44,890 bases of DNA. Source: Deltaproteobacteria bacterium GWA2_45_12 (GTDB taxonomy: Bacteria > UBA10199). The position numbers were made by a program, and so were the translations under genes. Positions 43,346 to 44,890 of the stretch are shown piece after piece. The DNA lies in assembly GCA_001797365.1 (NCBI GenBank), contig MGPH01000060.1:1-44890 (forward strand), read 5' to 3'. Numbering within the stretch: the stretch's first letter is position 1; the number at the start of each line of letters is the position of its first letter. The notes under the pieces were generated by a model. It searched no databases and had not been told where the DNA came from. It was given only the letters and a program-made list of their open reading frames with translations.

Positions 43346-43867
43346 TTAAGCAAGCTTGGTTTGACGTTCCAGCCTCGATGGATCTTCTAATACGTCTGAA
43401 TTGTACATGAGTGTTGAAGCGCTTGCGGGCCCTTTGCCTTTTTTCTCTCTATCAACACCTTCTGGTTCGGCTTTTATTGCAACAGGGCCATTGGCTCCTT
43501 CTGGAGTTTTTCGATTCGCTTGAGCTTCTGCAAGAATATTTGGTTGAGGCACTGGATCCGGTTTTTTAGCTTCTTTAATACCCCCTGCGGCTCCACTGGC
43601 GATGGCACTTGCCCCACTGGCTGTATCCCCGGCAAAAATTTCAATAAGACCGGAAACCACACCGACCACCGCACCCGCAATGGGGTTAATAGCTGTAGCG
43701 ATCGTAGCACCGGCCTCCGTCGCATGACGGTTATTCGCCGCTTCTTGCTCATTTTTAGCAACTTGGGCTGCCGCCTTTTTATTCTGTTCATCAATCCATG
43801 CCTGCTCATTAAAATCCGGCTGAGCGGGTTGATTTTGATTGGATGCTCCGGGTACTGTTACTGGCAT
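43346..43867 (-). CDS. Ala/Gly-rich protein of unknown function
   Basis: This protein has 173 residues from the ATG at 43867, which has AGGAGAT ahead of it; an upstream in-frame start adds 12 unlikely residues. The N-terminal third is Gln/Asn/Ala-rich and helical in character. Residues about 51-97 form a small-residue hydrophobic stretch (NPIAGAVVGVVSGLIEIF, then GASAIASGAAGG) resembling a glycine-zipper membrane segment. The C-terminal half is Pro/Lys/Glu-rich and probably disordered. There is no signal peptide. Pore-like or membrane-associated roles are possible, but I recognise no family. Confidence 0.72.
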   Translation of the reverse strand: MPVTVPGASNQNQPAQPDFNEQAWIDEQNKKAAAQVAKNEQEAANNRHATEAGATIATAINPIAGAVVGVVSGLIEIFAGDTASGASAIASGAAGGIKEAKKPDPVPQPNILAEAQANRKTPEGANGPVAIKAEPEGVDREKKGKGPASASTLMYNSDVLEDPSRLERQTKLA

Positions 43868-44008
43868 AAAATATCTCCTTCCACAGATATTATCGGGAAA
43901 CAAACCGCCCAGAGTTGCTTTTTGTTTACTTATTTTTTATTTAATAATTTCAAACGGTTAGAAACGATAAATTGGGGGGCGGACACCCAAACTCGTCTTA
44001 CCCACATA

Positions 44009-44755
44009 TCAAACCAATTTTTTCCAGGAATTCATATCCAGTTTAGACTCAATATTCGTTCCTTCAGGCAATGGATCCATGAGCTGAACAAAGGCTGTGG
44101 AATTTTCTAAATTACGTGGAAAAACAGCCAAGCATTTCTTTCCTCCCTGAACGGATAGATAAAGAACACCTTGAATGCCAGCATTTTCTACAATTTGACC
44201 AAGAATTTGGGAATTTGCTGGAATATCATATTGCATTGGGAAAATGCGCCAATTTGGCTCCAATAAACTCTTCTTTAGTTCCGAAAGATTTTTGATTGTC
44301 CTGGGCTTCTGCAGCTTCAAAATCTTTGCCGTTGTCTCTACGTACTTGGGAAATTTAATTTTCTTAATCAGTTCAAAATAGTCTCGCAAGTTTTCCATGT
44401 GTGTCAAATCCAGAACCATCTCCAATTGCCCTTGTACCCGCACAAGGCTGTAGGAATCTGGGTTAGTCAAACTGAAATCTAAAGCATCCAATCCTTTTTG
44501 CTGTGGCTTTTTCCCAAAAACTTCTTTTAATGCGGTCTCCGCATCTTCTCCTAGATACAACGCCGGAAAAGCTGGAAAACGGTTTGGGTCTATATCCCCA
44601 ATATTGAATCGACCTCCCGCATCAGTCAAAGTACTCCCTTCGGCAGAAAGGGGTTTAAGCGCCCAACGATACTTTACAACTCGGCTCCAATTATCGAATT
44701 TGAAATTGAGGGAGGACCTCTTTCTTAGAGAATCCTTTAGTTGGTCCAGAATCAA
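44009..44755 (-). CDS. RES-domain protein
   Basis: This 248-residue protein has the RES pattern: an Arg-rich start (VVKYRWA), GGRFN (residues 47-51), ALYL (65-68) and a conserved Glu (Glu78 in ETALKEVFG), with a C-terminal GVLYLSVQGGKK strand. RES proteins include toxins that degrade NAD+, usually paired with an Xre-type antitoxin. No antitoxin gene is visible within the window on either side, so this could be a solitary RES protein with another role. A putative insertion-sequence end lies 48 bases upstream of its start. Confidence 0.82.
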   Translation of the reverse strand: MILDQLKDSLRKRSSLNFKFDNWSRVVKYRWALKPLSAEGSTLTDAGGRFNIGDIDPNRFPAFPALYLGEDAETALKEVFGKKPQQKGLDALDFSLTNPDSYSLVRVQGQLEMVLDLTHMENLRDYFELIKKIKFPKYVETTAKILKLQKPRTIKNLSELKKSLLEPNWRIFPMQYDIPANSQILGQIVENAGIQGVLYLSVQGGKKCLAVFPRNLENSTAFVQLMDPLPEGTNIESKLDMNSWKKLV

Positions 44756-44803
44756 CTTTCTTGAAAACGCAAGGCTGAAATAATGTAGGTGCCAATACTC
44801 TAG

Positions 44804-44890
44804 GAGCCTGTCGGGGAAACATTTTTAGTAATTCATGATCGGCAACAGCCCCGGTTTTTGATATAAGGAGGCATGAAAACATTTAAACCG
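44804..44890 (+). mobile_element. left end of a probable insertion sequence, cut by window edge
   Basis: GAGCCTGTCGGGGAAAC at 44804-44820 closely matches the terminal inverted repeat of the 25.4-26.4 kb cassette (GTGCCTGTCGGGAAACT). A start codon with a strong ribosome site follows about 50 bases later, as in a transposase leader. The right end lies outside the window. Confidence 0.5.
44873..44890 (+). CDS. start of a gene, possibly a transposase (partial)
   Basis: Only six codons (MKTFKP) are visible, but AAGGAGG directly precedes the ATG. Transposases of the IS1182 type often begin with a similar FKPY-like motif, and an inverted-repeat-like end lies just upstream. Too little sequence is present for more than a tentative call. 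Confidence 0.45.

Overview
The window looks like a chromosomal segment of an uncultured Gram-negative bacterium, most like a deltaproteobacterium-type or related candidate lineage. The reasons are lipoprotein signals, an Omp85/TamB outer-membrane assembly pair, murein tripeptide recycling (Mpl), a periplasmic c-type cytochrome and a proteobacterial-type rpoD/dnaG pair. Base composition is mid-range by eye and was not computed. No plasmid, phage or CRISPR hallmark is visible.

Layout: 0-3.5 kb holds a small lipoprotein and an overlapping exported fibre-like protein behind a sigma-54-like promoter, then a small cytochrome c. 3.5-4.8 kb (minus) holds an EVE-domain protein and a PolB-like 3'-5' exonuclease. 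4.9-9.5 kb (plus) holds an APC permease, an SDR protein lacking the catalytic Tyr and a UbiD decarboxylase. A tRNA-Ile(CAU) follows. 9.8-15.7 kb (minus) holds dnaG, rpoD and a lipoprotein amidohydrolase, preceded by a small membrane protein and an ankyrin reading frame that look frameshifted. 15.8-23.7 kb is one 2,633-residue protein of unknown function, divergent from an AAA/DUF4143-type ATPase. 25.4-26.4 kb is a 1.06-kb segment with terminal inverted repeats and a target duplication, carrying two LysM genes and no recognisable transposase. 26.5-35 kb (plus) holds mpl, tamB, a seven-POTRA Omp85 gene and a thioesterase. 35-43 kb (minus) holds uvrC, uvrB, a CDP-alcohol phosphatidyltransferase, a gamma-carbonic-anhydrase-like protein, a VanZ-like protein, a bifunctional-nuclease family protein and miaB. 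The right end holds a putative zinc protein, an Ala/Gly-rich protein, a RES-domain protein and what seems to be the start of an insertion sequence.

The most striking theme is a dense set of short palindromic repeats of several sequence families. They lie between genes, inside genes in frame (mpl, uvrC, probably the giant gene), at gene ends where they supply stop codons (mpl, uvrB, uvrC), at gene starts (the amidohydrolase, miaB) and within a partial tandem copy of a tRNA. They behave like Rickettsia palindromic elements or REP sequences, but no mobilising enzyme is visible here. uvrC appears both enlarged by one palindrome and cut short by another, losing its usual C-terminal helix-hairpin-helix domain.
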